A DNA stretch of 38,539 bases from Planctomycetaceae bacterium (GTDB taxonomy: Bacteria > Planctomycetota > Planctomycetia > Planctomycetales > Planctomycetaceae). Position 1 is the first letter of the stretch, and every line of letters begins with the position of its first letter. Below, in pieces: positions 24,854-32,676 of the stretch. The stretch covers positions 1-38,539 of the forward strand of contig JALTOP010000427.1 in assembly GCA_027000105.1 (NCBI GenBank), given 5' to 3'. The position numbers and the translations under genes were made by a program. The notes beneath the pieces are model-generated. The model ran no database searches. It saw only the letters and a list, made by a program, of their open reading frames with translations, and was not told where the DNA came from.

Positions 24854-26203
24854 CTAATTCGGGACGATATATTCACCCCCGGCTATCAACTCGCGTGCCG
24901 TGAACAGATCCAGCGGAACGTGGTGTCCGCGGGCCGCCATTCGCCGCACGCATTCCGGTTCGTACCCGGTCGCATAAAACGCCCCTTCTGCACGCCCATC
25001 CGAGCTGATGCCCGTCATGCGATAGACGAAAATATCTTCTACATTGTATTCCCCGTCGCTTGTTCCGGCCAATTCGGAAATACGCGTCACCTTTCTTTCA
25101 CCTGTGCTCAATCGGGTGACATGCACAAGCAGATGAATTGCAGAGGCAATGTATCGGCGTGCGACGGCAGGAGTTAAATCCGCCCCTGAAAGGGCGATCA
25201 TCAACTCGAGCCGATCAAGTGCATCGCGAGTATCGTTTGCGTGAACGGTACTCATTGAACCATCATGCCCGGTGTTCATCGCCTGGAGCATTTCCAGCAC
25301 TTCGCTTCCTCGCGACTCACCAACGATGATACGATCGGGACGCATACGCAGCGAGTTTCTCAGCAACTCGCGTTGAGTCACTGCCCCGGTTCCCTCGACG
25401 TTCGGAAGTCGGGTCTCCAGACCGACAACGTCTGCCTGCTGCAATTGGAGTTCCGCCGTTTCTTCAATCGTGATCACTCGCTCGGAAGCGGGGATAAAAC
25501 GTCCCAACTGGTTCAGCATGGTCGTTTTACCGGCTCCGGTACCACCACTGAGCAGGATATTCAACCGGCCCTGAACAGCCGCAATCAGAAAATCGGCCAT
25601 TTCCCGCGTCAATGAACGGGAACGCACCATATCTTCAAAGGCGACTGCGGTCGAACCGAAGCGACGAATGGAAAGAGTTGGCCCGCGCTGTGTTAATGGG
25701 GGGATGACTGCGTGAAGTCGTGAACCGTCGGCCAGCTTCGCATCGACCATCGGCGAAACCTCATCAATGCGTCTTCCTGCACGTCCCACCAATCGCTGAA
25801 TCAGATGCAACAGATGGTTGTTATCTGCAAATTGCACATCCGTCTGTTCCAGCAGACCATTGCGCTCGACAAAAACCGTATCTGCTCCATTGACCAGAAC
25901 ATCACTGATTTCCGGATCATTCATCAACGGTTCGAGTGGCCCGAAGCCGTACATTTCATCCATGATCTCGTTCACCATCTGATCCCGTTCCGATTCGGGC
26001 AGATAGGAGGAGTGCAGGTCGCACAAATGCGCAGCCAACGCCCGCAACTGCTTGCGCAGTTCGTGTTCGGGAAGCTGCCCCGCTTTGGAGAGATCCATCG
26101 CATCGACCATTTGCCGGTGCAAACGGGTTTTCAACTGCTGAAACGCCCGCTGGGCTTCCAACGAATCTTCGTATCCAGATTCAATTTCGCTGACCGTTGA
26201 CAT
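24854..26203 (-). CDS. tadA: Tad secretion ATPase TadA/CpaF
   Basis: TadA is the hexameric motor ATPase that powers Tad pilus assembly or secretion from the cytoplasmic face. The 449-residue product has the CpaF N-terminal domain followed by the secretion-ATPase core. Walker A GGTGAGKT is at about 220-227, the Asp box ITIEETAEL follows, then the Walker B region RIIVGESRG at about 291-299 and the His box GHDGSMSTVHAN at about 312-323. I chose the ATG at 26203, which has GAGGA about 10 bp upstream; a GTG at 26236 is in frame. All catalytic motifs look intact. Confidence 0.95.
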   Translation of the reverse strand: MSTVSEIESGYEDSLEAQRAFQQLKTRLHRQMVDAMDLSKAGQLPEHELRKQLRALAAHLCDLHSSYLPESERDQMVNEIMDEMYGFGPLEPLMNDPEISDVLVNGADTVFVERNGLLEQTDVQFADNNHLLHLIQRLVGRAGRRIDEVSPMVDAKLADGSRLHAVIPPLTQRGPTLSIRRFGSTAVAFEDMVRSRSLTREMADFLIAAVQGRLNILLSGGTGAGKTTMLNQLGRFIPASERVITIEETAELQLQQADVVGLETRLPNVEGTGAVTQRELLRNSLRMRPDRIIVGESRGSEVLEMLQAMNTGHDGSMSTVHANDTRDALDRLELMIALSGADLTPAVARRYIASAIHLLVHVTRLSTGERKVTRISELAGTSDGEYNVEDIFVYRMTGISSDGRAEGAFYATGYEPECVRRMAARGHHVPLDLFTARELIAGGEYIVPN

Positions 26204-26253
26204 TTCCTGGTTCCTCACTGTGATCGAAACAATCACTTCTCAATTCAGTTCTG

Positions 26254-26273
26254 TTTCCATTCCCTCATGGAAA
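26254..26273 (-). other. Small hairpin downstream of the TadG-like gene
   Basis: TTTCCAT and ATGGAAA are 7-bp inverted arms around TCCCTC, starting 24 nt past the TadG-like stop on the minus strand. No U-run follows, so it is an intercistronic hairpin rather than a terminator. Confidence 0.35.
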
Positions 26274-26296
26274 ATGGAGTGGTTTTATCGACTGAT

Positions 26297-27532
26297 CTAA
26301 CGACTGACAAACAACTTGTAGACATAGGGATTGGGCCGATAGAGCCCCGTGGCCGTTGTTCCGCCCGGATCGCCACCCGCCTGCAGAAATCGAGCCAGTG
26401 CCGCCGTTTTCGTCGTCATGACTGTCGGTTGAATAATAACTGTAGCCGACTCTTCCGTCTCGGGCACAACCTTCATCACCCGAATCGCAACAACCTGCTG
26501 ACATTCCAGATTCGACCAACCGGGGATCGTCATCGGAGCCTGTCCCGTATACAACAGGCAGAGCTTTTGTTGACCGATTTGCGATTCAAGCGATTGCTGC
26601 AGCGGCGTGGTGATGTTCGCAGTTCCCGAAATCGAAACGGGACTTTGTGCCGGAATGACTCCGCCCAACTGTTTCAAATCGTTCGGATAGAGTCCGTTTT
26701 GAATTTGCCGGGAAATTTTCTGCTCATTCAATTCATTGTTGAATTCAAGAAGCTGGACATTAGATAGCAATGGATCGGTATTCAACGGGACCGAGTGCAA
26801 AACCATTTCCGGAATTCCATCTGGCCCCTCGACAACCGAATGGGTCGGCGAATCGAAGCGATACAGATCAGCTCCCTGCCGTTCGGTTATCTGGACATTC
26901 CAGGTATCGACTCTTTTCCCGGAGGGATCACTTGCCAGCACCGCCAATGGCAAGGCAGGAACCGGTAACGAACGCGTTGGCCGAAAATGATCAATCACAT
27001 TATCGAAAGAGACTTCCGCGTAAACCAGTGCATCGGTTTGAGGCTGGGCCCCCGCTGCTTCAACAAACAGGTTGATCGGATTGCCCAATCGCTGATAACG
27101 GTAGGTGCGAACAACAACACCGGTTGCCTGGGAATTCGATTCCAGAAATGTAGTCTGCCCCGTTTCCGCATCGTTATACTGATGCCCGAAGTAGATATCG
27201 CCCCTGCCATTGCCGGCCAGACTGATTTCGACCGGCTGACCTGCAACCGTATTGGAAAGGGAAAGAGCAGCGGCCCGCCGTTTTGCCTGCAAGGCGATCT
27301 GGTCATAGTCAGGCTGTTGCACCAGCAGGTGATCTCCCAGATATTCACCGGCTGCGGAGAGGGCGGCCGCCTCAGCCGCCTTTCTGAGTTCGACCTCGGC
27401 AGCATCAACCCACAGGCGATTGAGAACCAAAGCCGCGACCGCTCCAACAACAAGCAACGCAAAAGCGATTGCAGGCATTAAAGAGCCGCGTCGGTCTGTC
27501 GCTGACTGATGATTGGTGCGTAAATGCCTCAC
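26297..27532 (-). CDS. TadG-like pilus-assembly protein (membrane-anchored)
   Basis: The 411-residue product has one N-terminal membrane helix (LMPAIAFALLVVGAVAALVL, about residues 18-37), preceded by a short basic start ending in RRGS. This is the arrangement of TadE/TadG-type pseudopilin proteins. It continues DAAEVELRKAAEAAALSAAGEYLG, the alpha-helical stalk typical of TadG N-termini. The rest is a probable exported beta-rich domain without a motif I recognise. The start is GTG, supported by GGAGAGGA upstream. The gene sits between cpaB and tadA. TadG assignment is by architecture and context; it may be a lineage-specific substitute. Confidence 0.75.
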   Translation of the reverse strand: MRHLRTNHQSATDRRGSLMPAIAFALLVVGAVAALVLNRLWVDAAEVELRKAAEAAALSAAGEYLGDHLLVQQPDYDQIALQAKRRAAALSLSNTVAGQPVEISLAGNGRGDIYFGHQYNDAETGQTTFLESNSQATGVVVRTYRYQRLGNPINLFVEAAGAQPQTDALVYAEVSFDNVIDHFRPTRSLPVPALPLAVLASDPSGKRVDTWNVQITERQGADLYRFDSPTHSVVEGPDGIPEMVLHSVPLNTDPLLSNVQLLEFNNELNEQKISRQIQNGLYPNDLKQLGGVIPAQSPVSISGTANITTPLQQSLESQIGQQKLCLLYTGQAPMTIPGWSNLECQQVVAIRVMKVVPETEESATVIIQPTVMTTKTAALARFLQAGGDPGGTTATGLYRPNPYVYKLFVSR

Positions 27533-27605
27533 TGAGATCCTCTCCCGTTTCTCCTGTCAGATATCACCCGAAAGTGATCGATAAGTTCTTCCAAACCTCC
27601 CCAGA

Positions 27606-28685
27606 TCACACCGCACGACGGCTGCGCGTCCGATTGTGCGACTGCTGTGGTTGTTGTGGTTGTTGCAGTGGCTGACCTTGTTGACCTGGCTGGCCCTGCG
27701 GAACATACTCATTCTGGGTACCACGATATCCCCCACGATACCCTCCCCAATAACCGCGGCCGTAGCCACCATATCCACCGCCTCCGGTACGTGGTGGTGC
27801 CCATCCCGGTTGCTCGATCCACGGTGTGGCCCGGTTATTGCGGTTGTAGTCATAATTACGGCCATCGTAATAATCATCTTCGTCATCGTATCGGATAACG
27901 GAGCGACTGGAACCGCGATAGATTTCCGTTGTGAATGGTTTTTTCGGCTTGGGGATTTCCGGCAGACCAAGAATTTCTTCGAAATAGGCGCGATCCGCCT
28001 CGGCAACCGCGACACCTCCCGAACCAGGCCCATTAGGCGTGTAGGTCACGCTGAGTGCCCCCTTTGTTTTCGCTTGAAGAAGAATATTGGCCTGAGCCGG
28101 TGTCAGCTCGAACGTGACCGTATTCGTGCCCCGGTTCAATGTTGACTGTTGGGTCAGGCGATTCATCGCGAGCACTTTGACACCTTTGAACATCGTCATC
28201 GTGAAACCACCCCGATAGCGCCTGTCCGAAGAATTGTTGTCAACTGTCAAATGCACATCGACATAGTCACCCGGTTTGATCAAACCATCAACCACCGCTG
28301 AGCTATCCCCCAGGCCGATCGTTACCGCACGCATCCCCGGAGCGACCTTGAACGGTGGACGAACACCCGGAGCATACAGATCACTCGTATGGATCGGCTT
28401 GGCCTGTTTGAGATCCTTCAACGCATAGCGGCCAATCACCACATCCTTGTTGATGATGGTATCGGGCGTCTGTTTATCCTTGCTGAGAAAGCCCAATACA
28501 ATATGATCCTTGGTCAACAGAGTGCCCGCTGGAATATCCGCAGCTGGCATCGGAACGGTTCGCGTTCCAATCGGCTCCTTGACAACCGGCTTGGGCATCA
28601 TACTCCTGCCGATATACACGGCGATGAGCAGACCCACAATGCCCAGTATCAATAAAGTAATAAAGGCAGGCGTTATTTTTCTCAC
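27606..28685 (-). CDS. cpaB: Tad pilus assembly protein CpaB/RcpC with a low-complexity tail
   Basis: CpaB/RcpC is a periplasmic Tad component thought to help the secretin channel. The 359-residue product has an N-terminal membrane helix (residues about 7-26), a SAF-type domain (about 42-105, with VPMPAADIPAGTLLTKDHI) and the RcpC domain (about 112-225, with PGMRAVTIGLGDSSAVVDGLIKPGDYVDVHL). After residue about 260 there is an unusual tail. First comes a tyrosine/aspartate stretch (DDEDDYYDGRNYDYN), then glycine/tyrosine repeats near 310-330, then glutamine/proline-rich repeats, ending RTRSRRAV. The start is GTG with GGAG about 8 bp upstream. No secretin gene lies next to it. Confidence 0.87.
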   Translation of the reverse strand: MRKITPAFITLLILGIVGLLIAVYIGRSMMPKPVVKEPIGTRTVPMPAADIPAGTLLTKDHIVLGFLSKDKQTPDTIINKDVVIGRYALKDLKQAKPIHTSDLYAPGVRPPFKVAPGMRAVTIGLGDSSAVVDGLIKPGDYVDVHLTVDNNSSDRRYRGGFTMTMFKGVKVLAMNRLTQQSTLNRGTNTVTFELTPAQANILLQAKTKGALSVTYTPNGPGSGGVAVAEADRAYFEEILGLPEIPKPKKPFTTEIYRGSSRSVIRYDDEDDYYDGRNYDYNRNNRATPWIEQPGWAPPRTGGGGYGGYGRGYWGGYRGGYRGTQNEYVPQGQPGQQGQPLQQPQQPQQSHNRTRSRRAV

Positions 28686-28924
28686 AGTCCCACTCCAAAA
28701 AAGTTAAGATAGCTCGACAGGCGAGCAAACGATGTTCCCTGTTGTTGACCAGCCGACACTGCTTGCCAATGTTTTTATAGTCGATGTTTTAATCGTTCCG
28801 AAAAGTTCCTCTTGTCCGATAGTTCCCCTGTTTGACAGTTCCTCTGTTTGTCAATTCCGTTATCCAGATTTCATTGTTCTGACAAAGAAATCTCCCAATA
28901 GGGGAAACTCTCCCTTACTCCCTG
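28686..28924. other. 239-bp spacer inside the Tad locus
   Basis: This is the widest gap inside the locus. No small pilin-like ORF is evident on the minus strand. It holds the AGTTCC tandem repeat at 28804-28852. The plus-strand ORF through it is a shadow. Confidence 0.4.
28804..28852. repeat. 16-17-bp tandem triplication between cpaB and tadE
   Basis: AGTTCCTCTTGTCCGAT, AGTTCCCCTGTTTGAC and AGTTCCTCTGTTTGTC follow each other; the last two match at 14 of 16. Confidence 0.75.
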
Positions 28925-29332
28925 CTATTCCCTTTCCATCACCGTTTCCGCGACCAGATACCTCCCCTGCAAGCCAAACCCGATGGGCCAGAGTAAATCT
29001 GGAGACGCGTTCGCCATTGGCACCTGGACAACAACCGAAACACGATCCCCCGAAAACTGTCCCATCTCAACCAGAACATTCGCATTCTGGCTCAATTGTG
29101 GCCCCAAAGACTGGGCGACGGATTGTTCGACAACTTCCAACGATGTCCCCGGATAGGTCGCCGTTCTCGCTCCAACCCGACTCGCTTCGACAACACTACC
29201 ACGGGCAAAAAACAGCATCGAATACTCAAAAACCGCAAACAGAACCAGCAACAAAAGCGGGAGCGTCAAAACAAGCTCCATGCTCAAGAACGCTTTTCTG
29301 TTCCTGCTGTTTGATTGGTGAATATGTCCCAT
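28925..29332 (-). CDS. tadE: TadE-like pseudopilin
   Basis: TadE-family proteins are pseudopilin-like parts of the Tad machine. The 135-residue product begins with a polar, basic leader (to about residue 13), then FLSMELVLTLPLLLLVLFAVFEYSMLFF as the hydrophobic segment. The glutamate five residues in (SMELVL) suits processing by the prepilin peptidase encoded next door. A helical stalk (RGSVVEASRVGARTAT) and a small C-terminal domain follow. The ATG start is clear but no strong ribosome site precedes it. It lies between the peptidase gene and cpaB. Confidence 0.85.
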   Translation of the reverse strand: MGHIHQSNSRNRKAFLSMELVLTLPLLLLVLFAVFEYSMLFFARGSVVEASRVGARTATYPGTSLEVVEQSVAQSLGPQLSQNANVLVEMGQFSGDRVSVVVQVPMANASPDLLWPIGFGLQGRYLVAETVMERE

Positions 29333-29342
29333 TTGTTTTTTC

Positions 29343-29372
29343 GCCAGTTGTTTCTCTGCCAGTTGTTTCTCT
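29343..29372. repeat. Perfect 15-bp tandem duplication between tadE and the peptidase gene
   Basis: GCCAGTTGTTTCTCT occurs twice in a row without mismatch, just upstream of the tadE start. Confidence 0.85.
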
Positions 29373-29436
29373 GTTTGTCTCGCTAATTACTGTCCCTGTT
29401 TATTGTCTCTCAAATGTTTTCTTTTTTGCATCGATT

Positions 29437-30006
29437 CTACAACATCCAGGGGAGTAACGGCTTGTGAGTCGCGTAGGAAGCAATCAGCAACGCCCACGTG
29501 GCCAAGGCAATCGGCAGCGCATAGGCCATGATTCGTCGCTTCTGCTTTTCCTGAACGGTCTCCTGTTTCCGCTTCTCGCCCGTTTTGGTCGGCTTGCCCG
29601 TGGCCAACAGTTTTTTCTTCATCTTCTTCGGGCCGATGGTCAATACATTCCCCAGCACGATAAATGCCGTCACAATAATGACAATCAATGTACTGCAGAT
29701 GAATACGTACAACGACCAACGAAAGCCGAGCCAGACGCTCAAGCCCCCCATCAACTTGACATCCCCGCCACCGCCACTGCCGATGATCCAGAGAATGAAC
29801 AGTATCCCAAACCCGATCAGAAAACCTGACGCTCCATCTCTGATCCCGGAAAACCCGTTAAAATAGCCCTGATAAACCCACCCCGCGAAAAACATCGGGA
29901 GAGTTAATTTATTCGGAATCTTCCAGTATTTCTGATCCCATATCACCGCTGCGAGGGTGTAAGCCACCACTGCAACGACAAATACAATCTCTTGTAACGA
30001 TTCCAT
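29437..30006 (-). CDS. cpaA: Prepilin peptidase, A24 family (CpaA/TadV-like)
   Basis: This integral membrane aspartic protease cleaves the leader of Flp-type pilins and pseudopilins. The 189-residue product contains both catalytic aspartates of the A24 family: D24 in WDQKYWKIPN and D82 in GGGGDVKLMGG. It lacks the cytoplasmic methylase domain of PilD, as expected for CpaA/TadV. A lysine-rich loop near residues 127-158 (KKMKKKLLATGKPTK) precedes a final hydrophobic segment. GAGG lies about 7 bp before the ATG. It is the first gene of the Tad locus. Confidence 0.92.
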   Translation of the reverse strand: MESLQEIVFVVAVVAYTLAAVIWDQKYWKIPNKLTLPMFFAGWVYQGYFNGFSGIRDGASGFLIGFGILFILWIIGSGGGGDVKLMGGLSVWLGFRWSLYVFICSTLIVIIVTAFIVLGNVLTIGPKKMKKKLLATGKPTKTGEKRKQETVQEKQKRRIMAYALPIALATWALLIASYATHKPLLPWML

Positions 30007-30032
30007 AACCGGCCTCTATGCCAGTCCGGAGA

Positions 30033-30044
30033 AGGAATATTCCT
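30033..30044. promoter_or_regulatory. Palindrome AGGAATATTCCT upstream of cpaA
   Basis: A perfect 12-bp palindrome lies 27-38 bp before the cpaA start codon. GAAG and CTTC extend it on either side with a one-base offset. The position fits an operator or 5'-UTR hairpin for the Tad locus. Confidence 0.4.
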
Positions 30045-30267
30045 CTTCAATGTCCCCGGACATGTCCCTAAGATCAAGGTTTTTTTGCTGAGAATCACGA
30101 AAATCGTTATGTCAGTTCATTTTGGTAAACAGACATTCCAACACACCATGATGCAAGCATAACACACGATTCCTTTCCATACCCCCTATGTTTCCCTTTT
30201 GAAACAAAATGCGCAGACAATCACCACTGGGTAGTGAACATAATCTGAATAACCGACACAACAGATC

Positions 30268-30281
30268 GAAAATGCATTTTC
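30268..30281. promoter_or_regulatory. Perfect 14-bp palindrome GAAAATGCATTTTC
   Basis: The site is in the middle of the divergent spacer, about 260 bp from cpaA and 215-225 bp from the dehydrogenase start. Such A/T-flanked dyads are common transcription-factor sites; no factor can be named. Confidence 0.4.
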
Positions 30282-30494
30282 CCTCAGACTGGCAGACTCA
30301 GGAATCGCCAGATACAATGACGCCAAAGCGTGACTGGATGCGCGTAATCGCACATGCTCAAGAGAACACGTGACCAAAAGTCATCCTCGCTTATGTACCA
30401 TGACTATGACACAATGAACAGTATATGTAGCGGGTGTCATGGGCGAATCAAGATAAATTGAGCCTCAATGCCAAGCCTTGAAAGAGCACCAGGT

Positions 30495-31463
30495 ATGTCT
30501 ACTCCCAAAGTTTTTGTGACCAGAGAATACCCTTCTGTTGGCCTGAACAGGCTGATGCAGGAATGCGAAACAGAGGTATGGCCAGGGCCGCTTCCTCCTT
30601 CTCGTGAGGTGCTGTTAGAGAAAGTGAAGGGTTGTGATGGACTGCTGACCATGCTTTCGGACAAAATCGATGCAGAGTTGTTTGATGCAGCCGGCAGCCA
30701 ATTGAAGGTGGTCAGTCAATACGCTGTCGGTGTCCACAATATCGATTTGGAGCAGGCGCACAACAGAGCGATCGCGGTTGGTAACACGCCAGGCGTGCTC
30801 ACGGACGCAACGGCTGACATCGCCTTTGCCTTGCTGATCAGTTCTGCACGTCGGATGATCGAAGCACACGAAGCGATTCAGGCGGGAAAATGGAAAACGT
30901 GGGAACCGCTGGGATACATTGGTTGGGATCTGGTCGGCAAAACGATTGGGATTGTTGGTATGGGACGCATCGGTTACGCCATGGCGAAACGATGCCGAGG
31001 CGGTTGGGACATGAACGTGATTTACACCAGCCGTCATAATAAACCGGACGCCGAACAAAACCTGCAGGCTCGCCGGGTCGAGTTTGATGAACTGCTCGCT
31101 GAATCCGATTTCATTTCCGTTCATACCGACTTGAACGCGGAAACGGAAAAAATGTTCAATGCACAGGCGTTTGAAAAAATGAAGCCGAATGCCATTTTCA
31201 TCAATACCGCTCGGGGGGGCATTCATGATCAGCCCGCCCTTGTTCATGCGTTGAAAACCGGGCAAATAGGTGCAGCCGGTCTGGATGTGACCGATCCGGA
31301 GCCCCCGGCACTTTCCGATGAAATTCTCCATCTCCCCAATTGTATCGTCGCACCACACATTGGCAGCGCTACCACAAAAACAAGAAATGAAATGGCAGAA
31401 ATCGCCACCGACAATCTACTCAACGGCTTGCAAGGCAAACCGTTGCGTTGTGAAGTCAAATAG
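30495..31463 (+). CDS. D-isomer 2-hydroxyacid dehydrogenase (glyoxylate/hydroxypyruvate reductase-like)
   Basis: This NAD(P)-dependent cytoplasmic enzyme probably reduces glyoxylate or hydroxypyruvate. From the ATG at 30495 the product has 322 residues, the normal length, and opens MSTPKVFVTREYP as in GRHPR/GyaR-type enzymes. An in-frame ATG at 30468 would add nine residues. The dinucleotide motif is GMGRIG at 155-160. The catalytic arginine, glutamate and histidine are R240 in NTARGG, E269 in DPEPP and H288 in APHIGSAT. VSQYAVGVHNID matches the usual VSNYAVGVDNID. The exact substrate is not decided by the sequence. Confidence 0.92.
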   Translation: MSTPKVFVTREYPSVGLNRLMQECETEVWPGPLPPSREVLLEKVKGCDGLLTMLSDKIDAELFDAAGSQLKVVSQYAVGVHNIDLEQAHNRAIAVGNTPGVLTDATADIAFALLISSARRMIEAHEAIQAGKWKTWEPLGYIGWDLVGKTIGIVGMGRIGYAMAKRCRGGWDMNVIYTSRHNKPDAEQNLQARRVEFDELLAESDFISVHTDLNAETEKMFNAQAFEKMKPNAIFINTARGGIHDQPALVHALKTGQIGAAGLDVTDPEPPALSDEILHLPNCIVAPHIGSATTKTRNEMAEIATDNLLNGLQGKPLRCEVK

Positions 31464-31509
31464 GTTCCCAACAGTGGAAACAGACAACCGGGAAACCGGC
31501 AGGGCCTCT

Positions 31510-31570
31510 TTTCAGCCTTGAATAATTTTTTAGCGATAATTTTTTAGCGATAACTTTCAGCCTTGAATAA
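31510..31570. repeat. Nested direct repeats between the dehydrogenase and the phosphatase
   Basis: A perfect 16-bp repeat TTTCAGCCTTGAATAA occurs at 31510-31525 and 31555-31570. Between and partly overlapping lies a perfect 14-bp tandem duplication ATAATTTTTTAGCG (31522-31535 and 31536-31549). The second outer copy ends 18 bp before the next start codon. Confidence 0.85.
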
Positions 31571-31588
31571 AACCGTACAGGAATCGTT

Positions 31589-32380
31589 ATGCCTAAAGGA
31601 GATGACTGGCAGGAATATCTTGCAGCAGCGATCAAAGCTGCCAGAGAAGCCGGGGCTGTATTGCTGAATTGGCGGGAAAAGTTCACGATTTCCGAAAAAG
31701 GGCGTTCGGATCTGGTTACCGATGCCGATTTCGATGCCCAGAAAACCATTTATGATCTTCTTCGCAACGCCTTCCCCACGCATAGTTTCCTGGGAGAAGA
31801 AGGACTGGAACACGCAGGAGAAGAGAGCGATTTTCGTTGGGTCATCGATCCGCTTGATGGCACCATGAATTACGTTCATGGTTTCCCTTATTATTCTGTT
31901 TCCATTGCGTTGGAATATCAGGGGAAAATTGTGGTTGCCGTGATCTACGATCCAACTCGCGATGATTTGTTCCATGCCTGTGAACATTCCGGAACATTCC
32001 TGAACGGAGACCGGGTGCATGTTTCGGGGGCCGAAAAACTGTCCGATTCTCTCTGTATCGCATCGCTTCCTGTCGCCGGGGATGCTGCCCACCCGGCGGT
32101 CAAAAAATTCCTGGCCGTGCTGCCGATTGCAAGAACCGTCCAACGCCTGGGCTCTGCCGCAATGAATCTGGCTTATCTCTCCTGCGGAAGGGCTGATGTT
32201 TACTGGTCTTCGACGCTCAAACCTTGGGATATGGCTGCAGGTATTCTTCTGGTGAAGGAAGCAGGCGGAAAAGTAACCCGACTCGATGGCTCGCCATACG
32301 ACATCTACAGCGGAGAAATCCTCGCCGTCTGTTCACATGATGTTCAGCAGGAAGTGATCCCCTTGTTGTGTCGTGAATAA
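31589..32380 (+). CDS. Inositol monophosphatase family protein
   Basis: This is a Mg2+-dependent sugar- or inositol-phosphate phosphatase of 263 residues. Metal and catalytic residues are visible: E70 in LGEEG, D87 and D90 in WVIDPLDGTMNYVHGFP, and D214 in KPWDMAAG. AGGA lies about 8 bp before the ATG. The substrate could be inositol-1-phosphate, histidinol phosphate or 3'-phosphoadenosine phosphate; the WVIDPLDGT and KPWD motifs alone do not decide. It follows the dehydrogenase on the same strand with a 125-bp repeat-bearing spacer. Confidence 0.93.
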   Translation: MPKGDDWQEYLAAAIKAAREAGAVLLNWREKFTISEKGRSDLVTDADFDAQKTIYDLLRNAFPTHSFLGEEGLEHAGEESDFRWVIDPLDGTMNYVHGFPYYSVSIALEYQGKIVVAVIYDPTRDDLFHACEHSGTFLNGDRVHVSGAEKLSDSLCIASLPVAGDAAHPAVKKFLAVLPIARTVQRLGSAAMNLAYLSCGRADVYWSSTLKPWDMAAGILLVKEAGGKVTRLDGSPYDIYSGEILAVCSHDVQQEVIPLLCRE

Positions 32381-32499
32381 TCGAAATTGAGACAGATAAA
32401 TTCGGGCATTTGCACGCGCGATCGGTTAAGATGCCGAAATCTCACGTTAAGTCGAGGTTCTCTTCACCCGTCGGGGCGAATAGAATGCTAGAATTGGGA

Positions 32500-32529
32500 C
32501 TGATCGCACTGAGGCTGATCGCACCCTGT
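32500..32529. repeat. 15-bp tandem duplication
   Basis: CTGATCGCACTGAGG is followed directly by CTGATCGCACCCTGT; the first ten bases are identical. Confidence 0.55.
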
Positions 32530-32562
32530 CTGGTTTCGTATAACCTGTCTGATTTCGTATAA
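32525..32562. repeat. 19-bp tandem duplication
   Basis: CCTGTCTGGTTTCGTATAA and CCTGTCTGATTTCGTATAA are adjacent and differ at one base. A further TGTATAACC fragment follows. Confidence 0.85.
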
Positions 32563-32676
32563 CTTGTATAACCTCGTGGCACTCAAAGTGTCATTCAAAC
32601 GCTACTGAATCTGTTCGGGATTCCTCGGTCGTAAACTTTTCGCCAACAGGTAAAACCACGGAATAGCGGTTCGTCG

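Larger units (their letters stand above)
30007..30494. other. Divergent control region between the Tad locus and the dehydrogenase
   Basis: No gene is supported here and no Flp pilin ORF was found. A perfect 12-bp palindrome AGGAATATTCCT lies at 30033-30044, just upstream of cpaA, and a perfect 14-bp palindrome GAAAATGCATTTTC at 30268-30281. Both directions of transcription must start in or near this stretch. Clear -35/-10 pairs could not be assigned. Confidence 0.5.
32381..32676. other. 296-bp spacer before the first large secreted protein
   Basis: No gene was found. It holds a 15-bp duplication at 32500-32529 that runs into a 19-bp duplication at 32525-32562. A possible promoter lies further downstream but could not be placed. 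Confidence 0.45.

Noticed and set aside
28732..29457. 241-residue plus-strand ORF across the TadE-like gene
   Set aside because: It lies opposite tadE, is low-complexity and proline/serine-rich, and shows no domain features.
30186..30377. Flp pilin in the spacer upstream of cpaA
   Set aside because: The 63-codon ORF lacks the pilin leader, the conserved GATAIEY-type segment and a suitable hydrophobic helix.
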